A model generated the notes under the pieces. The model did not search any database, was not told the origin of the DNA, and worked only from the letters and a program-made list of their open reading frames with translations. A stretch of DNA of 64,000 bases from Mycobacterium yunnanensis (lineage in GTDB: Bacteria > Actinomycetota > Actinomycetes > Mycobacteriales > Mycobacteriaceae): NCBI RefSeq assembly GCF_025823185.1, contig NZ_JACKVK010000011.1, positions 434,615-498,614 on the forward strand, written 5' to 3'. A program made the position numbers and the translations under genes. Position 1 is the stretch's first letter; every line of letters starts with the position of its first letter. This document shows, one piece after another, positions 1 through 8,431 of the stretch.

Positions 1-935
1 CACGTCGCCTTGCGTAGGACCAGTTCCGCGGCGTCCAGGCGCGCCAACGAATCGGCAAGCGGAAACTGGATGCCCTGGTTCATGCCGATGGGGCGATCGA
101 AGACCACCCGGTCGTTGGCGTACTTGACCGCGCGATCCAGCGCGGCACGCCCGATGCCCAGCGCCTCGGCCGCGATCAACATCCGCTCGGGGTTGAGGCC
201 GTGCAGGATGTACTCGAACCCCCGCCCCTCCTCGCCAATTCGATCCTCGAGCGGGATGCGGAGGTCGTCGATGAACAACTCGTTGCTGCTGACCGCGTTG
301 CGCCCCATCTTCTTGATGGGCCGCACGTCGACGTGGTTGCGATCGAGGTCGGTCAGGAACAGCGACAGCCCGTCGGTCTTCTTCGTGACGTCGTCATACG
401 GCGTGGTCCTCGTCAGCAGCAGGATCTTCTCGGACTCCATGGCCTTGGAGATCCACACCTTGCGTCCGTTGACGACGTAGGAGTCGCCGTCGCGCTTGGC
501 GAAGGTGGTGATGCGCGACGTGTCGAGGCCGGCACCCGGTTCGGTGACACCGAAGCACACGTGCAGGTCGCCGTCGACGATTCTGGGCAGGGTCGCGGCC
601 TTCATGTCATCGGAGCCGAAGACCACGACGGGCTGCATGCCGAAGATGGACATGTGGATCGCGCTGGCAGCGTTCATCCCGCCACCGGAACGAGCCACCT
701 CCTCGGCGAGGATCGTCGCCTCGGTGATGCCGAGACCGTGCCCGCCGTACTGCTCGGGAATGGTCATCCCGAGCCATCCGCCGGAGGCGACGGCCTCGTA
801 GAACTCCTGGGGAAATTCGTGACCCTGGTCCTTGTTCATCCAGTACTGGTCGTCGAAACGCGCGGCCAGTTCCGCCACGGACTTGCGGATCAGTTCTTGA
901 TCTTCGGTAAGTGCGAAGTTCATCCCACCGGTCAC
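1..935 (-). CDS. Acyl-CoA dehydrogenase, C-terminus off the window
   Basis: FAD-dependent alpha,beta-dehydrogenation of an acyl-CoA is the expected reaction. About 311 codons are visible of a usual ~390, and the gene runs off the left edge. The translation starts MNFALTEDQELIRKSV and contains the FAD/substrate region CFGVTEPGAGLDTS, the beta-domain segment VVNGRKVWIS and the helix ADSLARLDAAELVLR, all typical of full-length bacterial FadE proteins. I chose the GTG at 935 because GAGGAG lies 7 bases upstream; an in-frame ATG at 923 is the alternative. It is divergent from the operon beginning at 1270, and the spacer carries a regulon palindrome at 1214. The substrate cannot be told from sequence. 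Confidence 0.9.
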   Translation of the reverse strand, partial: MTGGMNFALTEDQELIRKSVAELAARFDDQYWMNKDQGHEFPQEFYEAVASGGWLGMTIPEQYGGHGLGITEATILAEEVARSGGGMNAASAIHMSIFGMQPVVVFGSDDMKAATLPRIVDGDLHVCFGVTEPGAGLDTSRITTFAKRDGDSYVVNGRKVWISKAMESEKILLLTRTTPYDDVTKKTDGLSLFLTDLDRNHVDVRPIKKMGRNAVSSNELFIDDLRIPLEDRIGEEGRGFEYILHGLNPERMLIAAEALGIGRAALDRAVKYANDRVVFDRPIGMNQGIQFPLADSLARLDAAELVLRKAT

Positions 936-1269
936 TACAACTCTCCTCGTCGAAGATGCTCGCGTTCGTCGTCCATCGCCAGTTCCACCCGGCGCTCGTC
1001 GGTTGCCGACCGGACGGCCCGCGCCGAAGATCGCCGATCGCGCGGACCCGATGCACGAAAACTATCCTCTCGTCATCGGAGAATCAACTAACCTCAGCTG
1101 CGATATGCGGCGGCGCCTGCAGTTTTCGCCCACCGATCGATCGGCCCGCGGCCCGGGATGAATCCCCCGCCGTTGACGTTCTTGACGAGACATGGAAATG
1201 TATTACTCAAATATGAGAATGCTATTCTCGTGCGTGGCGAGAGACCGCCGTTCGTCGAAGGGAGACGCC
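936..1269. other. Divergent promoter region, no gene
   Basis: This 334-base spacer separates the leftward dehydrogenase from the rightward Rieske operon. No convincing reading frame is present. It holds two TTGACG hexamers (1173-1178 and 1182-1187) and the palindrome at 1214-1230. An upstream extension of the 1270 gene to 1192 is open, but it would run through the palindrome and lacks a ribosome site, so I regard it as non-coding. Confidence 0.6.
1214..1230. promoter_or_regulatory. Regulon palindrome, copy 1
   Basis: TGAGAATGCTATTCTCG matches the TGAGAATNNNATTCTCA pattern at 13 of 14 arm positions. It lies 40 bases before the GTG of the 1270 gene and about 280 bases before the leftward dehydrogenase. 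Binding by the TetR regulator encoded at 8432 is inferred, not shown. Confidence 0.7.
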
Positions 1270-1797
1270 GTGCGCATACCACCGCTGCCGGCAGCGGAGT
1301 GGGACGACGCCGTACTGGGCGCGCTGCGGATGATGCCCGAGGAGCGCCGAAATCCGACGGCTGCGGGCAATGCGATCGGCACCCTGGTCAACCATCCCGA
1401 CCTCACCCGCCCCTTCCTGAACTTCAGCTTCTACCTGCTGATGCGCTCCTCGCTGGACGCACGCATCCGGGAGATGGCGATCCTGCGCGTCGCGCATCGC
1501 ACGTCGTGCGCCTACGAGTGGGACGAGCACGTGGAGATCGGCACCGACGCGGGCTTGACCGCCGACGACATCGCCGCGGTCCAGCAGGTCGACGCCGCCC
1601 ACGGATTCGACCGCACCGTCTTCGCGGCCGCCGACGAACTGGTCGACGACGCACGCATCTCCGACGGCACGTGGGCTGCGCTGTCCGAACGCCTCGACAA
1701 ACACCAACTCATGGACTTCGTGTTCACCGTGGGTGGTTACCACATGCTGGCCATGGCCCTGAACACATTCGGCGTAGAACCCAAGAAGGAGAACTGA
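1270..1797 (+). CDS. Carboxymuconolactone decarboxylase / AhpD-like protein
   Basis: This 175-residue protein belongs to the CMD/AhpD-like fold. The stretch LDARIREMAILRVAHRTSCAYEWDEHV is the family signature region, with the helix that usually bears the active-site Cys and His. Only one Cys is present (TSCAYEW), not the CxxC of true AhpD peroxidases, so a peroxidase role is doubtful. The GTG at 1270 is preceded by GGGAGACGCC, a good ribosome site, and lies after the palindrome. The gene is first in a tightly packed operon (4-base gap to the Rieske gene), which suggests a role in the same degradation pathway. Its reaction is unknown. Confidence 0.8.
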   Translation: MRIPPLPAAEWDDAVLGALRMMPEERRNPTAAGNAIGTLVNHPDLTRPFLNFSFYLLMRSSLDARIREMAILRVAHRTSCAYEWDEHVEIGTDAGLTADDIAAVQQVDAAHGFDRTVFAAADELVDDARISDGTWAALSERLDKHQLMDFVFTVGGYHMLAMALNTFGVEPKKEN

Positions 1798-1801
1798 TCG
1801 C

Positions 1802-3133
1802 GTGGCATTCTTCCCCAAACCCGCGGCGGGTAGCTGGACCGAGAATTGGCCCGAATTGGGCACCGCACCGGTCGACTACACCGACTCGATCGACCCGGAG
1901 CACTGGAAGCTCGAGCAGCAGGCCATCTTTCGAAAGACGTGGCTGCATCTCGGTCGCGTCGAATTGCTCCCCAAGACCGGCAGCTACTTCACCCGTGAGA
2001 TGCCCTCGGTCGGTCCGGGAACGTCGATCATCGTCAACAAGGACGGTGACGGCACCATTCGCGCCTTTTACAACATGTGCCGCCACCGGGGAAACAAGCT
2101 CGTGTGGAACGACTTTCCGGGTGAAGAGGTCTCGGGAAGCTGCCGACAGTTCGTCTGCAAGTACCACGCTTGGCGCTACGACCTCAAGGGTGACCTGACC
2201 TTCATCCAGCAGGAGGGCGAGTTCTTCGACGTCGAGAAGGCCGACTACCCGCTCAAGCCGGTGCGTTGCGAGGTCTGGGAGGGCTTCATATTCGTCAACT
2301 TCGACGACGACGCCGAACCGCTGGTGGACTACCTCGGTGAGTTCGGTGAGGGCCTGAAGGGCTACCCGTTCCACGAGATGACCGAGCACTACAGCTATCG
2401 CTCGAAGGTCAAGGCGAACTGGAAGCTCTTCATCGACGCCTTCACCGAGTTCTACCACGCCCCGATCCTGCACATGAAGCAGGCGGAGAAGGAAGAGGCC
2501 GAGAAGTTGGCCAAGTTTGGGTTCGAGGCGCTCGCCTACGACCTGAAGGGCGATCACTCGATGGTGTCGTCGTGGGGTGGCATGTCCCCGCCCAAGGACA
2601 TCAACATGGTCAAGCCGATCGAGCAGATCCTGCACAGCGGTCTGTTCGGCCCGTGGGACCGGCCGGACATCAAGGGCGTCCTGCCCGACGAGCTGCCGCC
2701 GGCCATCAACCCTGGCCGGCACAAGACCTGGGGCACCGACTCATTCGAGTTCTTCCCCAACTGGACGTTGCTGTTCTGGGCACCCGGCTGGTACCTGACG
2801 TACAACTACTGGCCCACCGGCGTCGACTCGCACGTCTTCGAGGCAGATCTGTACTTCGTGCCGCCAAAGAACCTGCGTCAGAGGCTCTCTCAAGAGCTGG
2901 CCGCCGTCACATTCAAGGAGTACGCGTTCCAGGATGCGAACACTCTCGAGGCGACGCAGACGCAGATCGGCACCCGCGCCGTCACCGAGTTCCCGCTGTG
3001 CGATCAGGAGATCCTGCTGCGGCACCTGCACATGACCGCACATCAGTACGTGGATCGGTACAAGGCGTCACTGGCCCATACCAACGGCGTGCACGCCGCC
3101 GCGACCGACGAGAAGGAGGCCTCTCGTGTCTAA
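1802..3133 (+). CDS. Rieske non-heme iron oxygenase, alpha subunit
   Basis: The 443-residue protein has the Rieske [2Fe-2S] ligands C93-X-H95 and C119-X2-H122 near the N-terminus and the mononuclear iron motif E216-X2-H219-X4-H224 in DAFTEFYHAPILH. Members hydroxylate or dealkylate ring compounds using O2 and electrons from a ferredoxin or reductase. No reductase gene is adjacent; the stand-alone [2Fe-2S] ferredoxin at 19840 is the only obvious donor candidate in this part of the window. The start is a GTG at 1802, and the 3' end overlaps the next gene by 8 bases. The length fits the KshA/aromatic oxygenase superfamily, but the substrate is unknown. Confidence 0.93.
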   Translation: MAFFPKPAAGSWTENWPELGTAPVDYTDSIDPEHWKLEQQAIFRKTWLHLGRVELLPKTGSYFTREMPSVGPGTSIIVNKDGDGTIRAFYNMCRHRGNKLVWNDFPGEEVSGSCRQFVCKYHAWRYDLKGDLTFIQQEGEFFDVEKADYPLKPVRCEVWEGFIFVNFDDDAEPLVDYLGEFGEGLKGYPFHEMTEHYSYRSKVKANWKLFIDAFTEFYHAPILHMKQAEKEEAEKLAKFGFEALAYDLKGDHSMVSSWGGMSPPKDINMVKPIEQILHSGLFGPWDRPDIKGVLPDELPPAINPGRHKTWGTDSFEFFPNWTLLFWAPGWYLTYNYWPTGVDSHVFEADLYFVPPKNLRQRLSQELAAVTFKEYAFQDANTLEATQTQIGTRAVTEFPLCDQEILLRHLHMTAHQYVDRYKASLAHTNGVHAAATDEKEASRV

Positions 3134-3455
3134 GTTGCCCGCGGAGTTCGCCGATCTCGAGCGGTTCTCGGAATGGTGCTTGCCGACCGAGGAGGAGCGC
3201 TACGCCAAGCGTCTCGCGTCGACGATGGAAGAGATGCAGGATCTGTACGACGCCGGCATGGCCCGACTCGAGGACATCATGGTCTACGTCGACGCGCGCT
3301 TTCCCTTGGCTGGCATGCCGGAAGACGCCAAGGCACTGGTGCATCTCGGACAGTCGATCGTCATGGTGAGCTTTCCGATCGAGGTGTGGAAGCAGCCGCG
3401 GGTGCTCGACAGCGGTGCCGCCTACATCCAGTTGATCAAGGAGCCGGTGGTCTAG
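3126..3455 (+). CDS. Small conserved-type protein linked to Rieske oxygenase
   Basis: I do not recognise a named family for this 109-residue protein. It begins MSKLPAEFADLERFSEW, has no signal peptide, membrane segment or metal-binding cluster, and looks helical and soluble with many charged residues. It overlaps the Rieske gene by 8 bases and ends 2 bases before the amidohydrolase start, so it is translationally coupled to both. That packing supports a real gene, perhaps an accessory subunit of the oxygenase; the role is inference only. Confidence 0.75.
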   Translation: MSKLPAEFADLERFSEWCLPTEEERYAKRLASTMEEMQDLYDAGMARLEDIMVYVDARFPLAGMPEDAKALVHLGQSIVMVSFPIEVWKQPRVLDSGAAYIQLIKEPVV

Positions 3456-3457
3456 TC

Positions 3458-4687
3458 GTGCTCACCCTGAAGGCCGCGGGTTTCGTCGACGTCGACGCCG
3501 GCACGGTGATCCGGCCCGCCGTCGTCACGATCGAGGGCGACCGGATCGTCGGCATCGGTGGGGACCTTCCGCAGGGCCCGGACGACGAGGTGCTCGACCT
3601 CGGTGACTCCATCCTGCTGCCGGGCCTGATGGACATGGAGGTGAACCTGCTGATGGGCGGTCGCGGGGAGAATCCCGGACTGTCCCAGGTGCAGGACGAC
3701 CCCCCAACTCGTGTCCTTCGTGCCGTGGGTAATTCGCGTCGCACACTGCGAGCGGGATTCACCACGGTGCGTAACCTCGGACTGTTCGTCAAGACCGGGG
3801 GTTATCTGCTCGACGTCGCCCTGGGCAAGGCCATCGACGCCGGCTGGATCGACGGACCGCGCGTGGTTCCCGCGGGTCATGCAATCACCCCGACGGGCGG
3901 ACATCTGGACCCGACGATGTTCGCCGCCTTCATGCCAGGTGCGCTCGAGCTGACCGTCGAGGAGGGCATCGCCAACGGCGTCGACGAGATTCGCAAGGCG
4001 GTCCGTTACCAGATCAAGCACGGCGCCCAGCTGATCAAGGTGTGCGTCTCCGGCGGAGTGATGTCCTTGACTGGGGAGGCTGGTGCGCAACACTATTCGG
4101 ACGAGGAGCTGTCAGCCATCGTGGACGAGGCGCACCGCCGCGGACTGCGCGTGGCCGCCCATACCCACGGCGCCGAGGCCGTCAAGCACGCCGTCGCGGT
4201 CGGCATCGACTGCATCGAACACGGCTTTCTGATGGACGACGAAGCGATTCAGATGCTGGTGGACAACAACCGGTTTCTGGTCACCACCCGGCGACTGGCT
4301 GAGGCGATGGACGTGTCGAAAGCACCGAAGGCGCTGCAGGACAAAGCCGCCGAGATGTTTCCAAAGGCCCGCACGTCGCTGGTCGCAGCGTATGAGGCCG
4401 GCGCCAAGATCGCGGTCGGCACCGATGCGCCCGCCATCCCGCACGGCCGCAACGCCGACGAACTCGTCACCCTCGTCGACTGGGGCATGCCCGCGGCGGC
4501 CGTACTGCGGGCCGCGACGGTCGTCGCCGCGGACCTCATCGGTGTCACCGACCGAGGTCGCATCGCCGAAGGCCTGCTGGCGGACATCATTGCCGTACCG
4601 GGAGACCCACTGCAGGACATCGGCGTCACCCAACACGTCGACTTCGTGATGAAGGGCGGAAAGGTCTTCCGACATGACAACGCCTAG
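3458..4687 (+). CDS. Amidohydrolase-superfamily protein with altered HxH site
   Basis: The 409-residue product resembles the actinobacterial Xaa-Pro dipeptidase-like / imidazolonepropionase-like amidohydrolases. Visible landmarks are the Lys in LIKVCVSGG (K194), AHTHG (H235), IEHG (H255) and GTDAP (D323). The usual first metal site HxH after the LLPGL strand is replaced by MEVN (E61 and N63), so the metal site is not classical. The GTG at 3458 starts 2 bases after the previous stop; a longer upstream frame is open but overlaps the 3126 gene. It probably hydrolyses an amide, lactam or lactone intermediate in the operon's pathway (inference). Confidence 0.85.
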   Translation: MLTLKAAGFVDVDAGTVIRPAVVTIEGDRIVGIGGDLPQGPDDEVLDLGDSILLPGLMDMEVNLLMGGRGENPGLSQVQDDPPTRVLRAVGNSRRTLRAGFTTVRNLGLFVKTGGYLLDVALGKAIDAGWIDGPRVVPAGHAITPTGGHLDPTMFAAFMPGALELTVEEGIANGVDEIRKAVRYQIKHGAQLIKVCVSGGVMSLTGEAGAQHYSDEELSAIVDEAHRRGLRVAAHTHGAEAVKHAVAVGIDCIEHGFLMDDEAIQMLVDNNRFLVTTRRLAEAMDVSKAPKALQDKAAEMFPKARTSLVAAYEAGAKIAVGTDAPAIPHGRNADELVTLVDWGMPAAAVLRAATVVAADLIGVTDRGRIAEGLLADIIAVPGDPLQDIGVTQHVDFVMKGGKVFRHDNA

Positions 4688-5120
4688 CACCCGGCCGTCG
4701 CGCACCGACGACCTCGTCGAAATACACCAGCTCCTCGCCAAGTACGCGGTCACCATCACCCAGGGCGACGTCGAGGGACTCGTCACGGTCTTCACGCCCG
4801 ACGGCACCTACAGTGCATTCGGCTCGACCTACACCCTGGCGCGGTTTCCCGAGCTCGTCGCGGCCGCCCCCAGCGGGTTGTTCATGACAGGGACGGCACT
4901 GGTCGACCTCGAGGACGGCTCCGACACCGCGAGCGGTACCCAACCACTGTGCTTCGTCGAGCACTCCACGCACGACATGCGCATCGGTTATTACCGGGAC
5001 ACCTACCTCCGCACGAACGACGGATGGCGCCTGAAGACGCGCGCCATGACGTTCATCCGGCGCAACGGCGACCACGACTCGGGCCGTCCGCACGCCATCG
5101 GCAGGCCGGAGGCAGGATGA
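4674..5120 (+). CDS. SnoaL/NTF2-like polyketide-cyclase-fold protein
   Basis: This 148-residue single-domain protein has the NTF2/SnoaL pattern: an N-terminal helix (VEIHQLLAKYAVTITQGDVEGLVTVFTPDGTY) followed by strands ending in YYRDTYLRTNDGWRLKTRAMTFIRR. Such proteins act as isomerases, dehydratases or binding proteins for hydrophobic ring compounds. It overlaps the amidohydrolase by 14 bases and the following dehydrogenase by 4, so it belongs to the same operon. The tail after about residue 130 is Gly/Pro/Arg-rich and probably disordered. Confidence 0.85.
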   Translation: MTTPSTRPSRTDDLVEIHQLLAKYAVTITQGDVEGLVTVFTPDGTYSAFGSTYTLARFPELVAAAPSGLFMTGTALVDLEDGSDTASGTQPLCFVEHSTHDMRIGYYRDTYLRTNDGWRLKTRAMTFIRRNGDHDSGRPHAIGRPEAG

Positions 5121-6247
5121 CGACGTTCACCGGCGTCCCCAGCGTCGCCGAGTGTCGGACCGGGTTGCGAAAGTGGCTCGAGGACAACGACTTGACTCCC
5201 CCAGCCGACCACTCGCTGCAAGCCCACCAGGCCCAACACGCACGCGTCCTCGGCGCACTCTACGACGCCGGATGGATGCGATGGGGCTGGCCCGAGCGGG
5301 CTGGCGGCCTCGGGGGACCCGCGATTCTTCGGGCGGTCGTCGGCGAGGAGATCGTCGGCCGGCGCCTCGACGAACCGGGCCCGTATTCGATGCTCGAGGT
5401 GCTCACACCCACGATGATCGACTACGCGAGTCCCGCGTTGGCCGCGGAGATGGTGCCGCGTCTGCTCTCCGGGCAGGAAACCTGGTGTCAGGGATTCTCA
5501 GAGCCTGGCTCCGGTAGTGATCTGGCCTCCCTGAGCACCCGAGCCGAGCAACGCGGTGACTCCTGGGTGGTCAACGGCCAGAAGGTATGGACCAGCTACG
5601 CGCAGTTCTCGTCCAAGTGCATCCTGCTGACCCGCACCGGGGGCACGGACACCCCGAAGAGCCAGGGACTCACCGCGTTCTTCGTCGACCTGGACAGCCC
5701 GGGAGTCGACGTCCGCCCACTGCGCACGATGCACGGCGTGGACGAATTCTGCGAGGTCTACTTCGACGACGTCGTGGTGCCCGCCGACCGCATGCTCGGA
5801 AACCCCGGCGACGGTTGGCAACTCGCCATGGACCTGCTGCCCTATGAGCGGTCGACCTGCTTCTGGCAGCGCATCGCCTATCTGTACTCGAGGTTCGACG
5901 CGCTGGTCGTGGACGTCAAGGATCTCGGCCGCGACGTCGACGGCGACATGGGCGAAGCGTATCTCGCCCTGCACACGCTCCGCTGCCGTTCCGTGGCCAC
6001 CCAAGGACGGCTCGGCGACGGGGTCAAGTTGGGTCCGGAGACGTCGGTGGACAAATTGCTGCTGGCCGGTGCGGAGCAGCGGCTCTACGACACCGTGTAC
6101 GACTTGTTGCCCGGGGCAATCGATCTCGACCACACGGCGTGGCGCAGCGAGTACCTCTACTCCCGGGCGTCGACGGTCTACGGCGGCACCGCCGAGGTGC
6201 AGCGCAACATCATCGCTCGCCGATTGCTCGACCTGGGGAGGGAATGA
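5117..6247 (+). CDS. Acyl-CoA dehydrogenase, large partner
   Basis: The 376-residue protein has the full FadE fold, with CQGFSEPGSGSDLASL (substrate/FAD contact), VVNGQKVWTS, and the C-terminal YGGTAEVQRNIIARR. The start ATG at 5117 overlaps the preceding stop by 4 bases. The short dehydrogenase at 6244 begins inside its stop codon, which is the arrangement of mycobacterial heteromeric FadE pairs used for bulky, ring- or side-chain-bearing CoA esters. I therefore read the two as one enzyme. Confidence 0.92.
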   Translation: MTTFTGVPSVAECRTGLRKWLEDNDLTPPADHSLQAHQAQHARVLGALYDAGWMRWGWPERAGGLGGPAILRAVVGEEIVGRRLDEPGPYSMLEVLTPTMIDYASPALAAEMVPRLLSGQETWCQGFSEPGSGSDLASLSTRAEQRGDSWVVNGQKVWTSYAQFSSKCILLTRTGGTDTPKSQGLTAFFVDLDSPGVDVRPLRTMHGVDEFCEVYFDDVVVPADRMLGNPGDGWQLAMDLLPYERSTCFWQRIAYLYSRFDALVVDVKDLGRDVDGDMGEAYLALHTLRCRSVATQGRLGDGVKLGPETSVDKLLLAGAEQRLYDTVYDLLPGAIDLDHTAWRSEYLYSRASTVYGGTAEVQRNIIARRLLDLGRE

Positions 6248-7044
6248 CAATGGACTCCGAATCGCTCAAGATGCTCGAGGACACCCTGCGCAAGACGATG
6301 CTGTCGGCCTCCGGTGTCGAGTTGGACGATGCGCTCGCCGAGCTGGGGTGGGCCGAGATGCTCACCGATTCGGCCGAAGCGACGGTACCGGTGGTCTTTC
6401 GACTTCTAGGCGAAACCGGTTCGCACGCCTCAATTCTGAACGACGTGGTTCTGCAGTCCAGCCGCCGCGAGCTTGGTGGCACCCCCGCGATGCCCTTCGC
6501 CGGCAACGTTCAAGTGGTGTGGGACCGGCGGGCAGTGGACGTGGCGGGCACCGTCATGGGCGGGCTGCCGCTGCGCCGAGTGGAGGAAGGCGAATTGCTG
6601 CGTCTCGCCGAGGCTCGACGCGCACTTGGCTGGTGGCTGGTTGGCAGTTCACGGGCCATGCTGGACATGGCCCGTCGGCATGCTCTGGACCGGGTGCAAT
6701 TTGGCAAGCCCATCGCGTCCTTTCAGGCCATCCGGCACCGGTTGGCCGACACGCTGGTGGCCGTCGAGGGCGCCGAGGCGACTCTGACCCTGCCGGGAGT
6801 CGACAACCCGGATCTGACGGCGCTGCTCGCCAAGGCGGCCGCGGGACGGGCCGCTCTGACCGCTGCCCGAAACTGCCAGCAGGTGCTCGGCGGTATCGGC
6901 TTCACCGCCGAACACGAGCTTCACCATCACGTGAAGCGCGTGCTGGTGATCGACGGATTGCTCGGCAGCTCACGGGAATTGACCATCAAGGCCGGCGCCG
7001 GTCTGCGGGCCCGTGGTTCGGTGCCGCGGTTGGCCGAACTGTAG
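6244..7044 (+). CDS. Acyl-CoA dehydrogenase, short partner
   Basis: At 266 residues this is shorter than a complete FadE and lacks much of the N-terminal domain. It keeps the C-terminal helical domain: ALGWWLVGSSRAMLDMARRHALDRVQFGKPIASFQAIRHRLAD, then VLGGIGFTAEHELHHHVKR. It overlaps the large partner by 4 bases (ATGA). The pair probably forms a heterotetramer with shared FAD and active sites, as described for steroid-degrading FadE pairs. An internal ATG at 6250 is an alternative start. It is the last gene of the operon begun at 1270. Confidence 0.88.
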   Translation: MTMDSESLKMLEDTLRKTMLSASGVELDDALAELGWAEMLTDSAEATVPVVFRLLGETGSHASILNDVVLQSSRRELGGTPAMPFAGNVQVVWDRRAVDVAGTVMGGLPLRRVEEGELLRLAEARRALGWWLVGSSRAMLDMARRHALDRVQFGKPIASFQAIRHRLADTLVAVEGAEATLTLPGVDNPDLTALLAKAAAGRAALTAARNCQQVLGGIGFTAEHELHHHVKRVLVIDGLLGSSRELTIKAGAGLRARGSVPRLAEL

Positions 7045-7075
7045 CCACGGCTCGGGGCACAGCATCGACGACCCG

Positions 7076-8248
7076 CTAGCGGGGGAGCCCGAGGACGCGT
7101 TGCGCGATGATGTTGCGCTGAATCTCCGAGGTGCCACCGGCGATGGTCCCGGCGAACGATCGGATGTAGCGGTCGGCCCAACTGCCCGAGTAGTGGTCGT
7201 GGTTGAGCGGCACGTATGGCGCCGACATGCCGGGTTGCCGAAGCCCCTCTGCGCCCTGGGCGGACAACGCGTGTTCCGTGGCGGCCTGCACCGAATCGGC
7301 CCCGTGAACCTTGAGAACCGACAATGCGGCAACGTCCTCCTCACCGCGGGCTGCGCGCGCGAGCGCTGCGGAGCCCATCAGCCGCAACGCATGGTCGTCC
7401 ATCACCAACGTCGCGTACTGATCCCGCTCGAGTACCGAAGTCGGGCACCAGTCGTCGACCAGGTCCTGCAACCGATCGGCATAACTGAGCCACAACATGT
7501 TCCTCTCGTGGCCCAGCGATCCGGTCGCAACGCCCCACCCCTTGCCCAACCCACCGACGAGATTGGCCGCCGGCACCCGGACCTCGGAGAAGAACACCTC
7601 GTTGAAGTCCAGGTCGCCGCGGTCGGCGGCGGATGCGAACGGCCGGCACGTCACGCCTGGCGAATCGGTCGGGATCAGCAGGACGCTGATGCCGCCGTGC
7701 TTGACCGCCGCGGGGTCGGTTCGGACGAAGGTCAGGATGACGTCGGACTCGTGGGCGCCGGAGGTCCACACCTTTTGCCCGTTGACGACGAAGTCGTCAC
7801 CGTCTCGTTCCGCGGTGGTGCGCAGCGACGCCAAGTCCGATCCCGCGCCCGGTTCGCTCATGCCGAGGGAAGCGGTGATCTCCGCGCGGAGTATGGGCAC
7901 CGCCCACTTCTCCTGCTGTTCGGGGGTGCCGAACGTCAACAGAGATGCGGCGACGATGCCCACACCCTGCGGGTTGAAGCTCGACACCATCCGCCGCCGG
8001 GCCAACTCGGTCTGGTGCGCGTACTGCTGCATCAGCGTGGCGTTGCGACCGCCGAAGGCGGGCGGATTCCCCGGTACCAGCCAGCCGTTGTCGAAGAGCA
8101 GACGTTGCCACCTGCGGGCCCACTCCGGCATGTGTGCCGACGAGTGCGGTCGACGGACGGCGTCGGCGTCGGATGGGGCATGTTCGTCGAGGAAGGCGGC
8201 GAATGCGGAGCGAAAGGCCTCGACGTCGTCATCAAAGGTGAGCTGCAC
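7076..8248 (-). CDS. Acyl-CoA dehydrogenase
   Basis: A full-length 390-residue FadE with SLGMSEPGAGSDLASL, FVVNGQKVWTSGAHESD and the C-terminal FAGTIAGGTSEIQRNIIAQRVLG. It converges on the operon at 1270-7044, leaving 31 bases between stops. It is transcribed toward the left from a promoter whose -10 box lies inside the palindrome at 8295-8311, so it is the clearest target of the neighbouring TetR regulator. Substrate unknown. Confidence 0.92.
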   Translation of the reverse strand: MQLTFDDDVEAFRSAFAAFLDEHAPSDADAVRRPHSSAHMPEWARRWQRLLFDNGWLVPGNPPAFGGRNATLMQQYAHQTELARRRMVSSFNPQGVGIVAASLLTFGTPEQQEKWAVPILRAEITASLGMSEPGAGSDLASLRTTAERDGDDFVVNGQKVWTSGAHESDVILTFVRTDPAAVKHGGISVLLIPTDSPGVTCRPFASAADRGDLDFNEVFFSEVRVPAANLVGGLGKGWGVATGSLGHERNMLWLSYADRLQDLVDDWCPTSVLERDQYATLVMDDHALRLMGSAALARAARGEEDVAALSVLKVHGADSVQAATEHALSAQGAEGLRQPGMSAPYVPLNHDHYSGSWADRYIRSFAGTIAGGTSEIQRNIIAQRVLGLPR

Positions 8249-8294
8249 GAGATTCCGTTCGCACTTCGCCGCGAGTCTTCTCTTGCGGACGTTG

Positions 8295-8328
8295 AGAGAA
8301 TAATATTCTCATTGTGGGAAAGTTACAA
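8295..8328 (-). promoter_or_regulatory. Promoter with regulon palindrome copy 2
   Basis: On the minus strand TTGTAA (8328-8323), a 17-base spacer and TATTAT (8305-8300) form a near-consensus promoter for the 7076 dehydrogenase. The palindrome at 8295-8311 (AGAGAATAATATTCTCA, 13 of 14 arm positions) covers the -10 box, the classic geometry for repression. The site lies between that gene and the divergent TetR gene. Confidence 0.65.
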
Positions 8329-8431
8329 TCTCTGACACAAGGGCCAAGATTGGGCGTGGCGCACTGTTCAGTGCCGTTCTCCGGTACAGTTCATCCATGT
8401 TCTCCCGAATCGGCCCACGTCAGAGGCGTCG

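Noticed and set aside
1192..1269. N-terminal extension of the CMD-like gene
   Set aside because: It would translate through the palindrome and lacks a ribosome site, while the GTG at 1270 has a good one.
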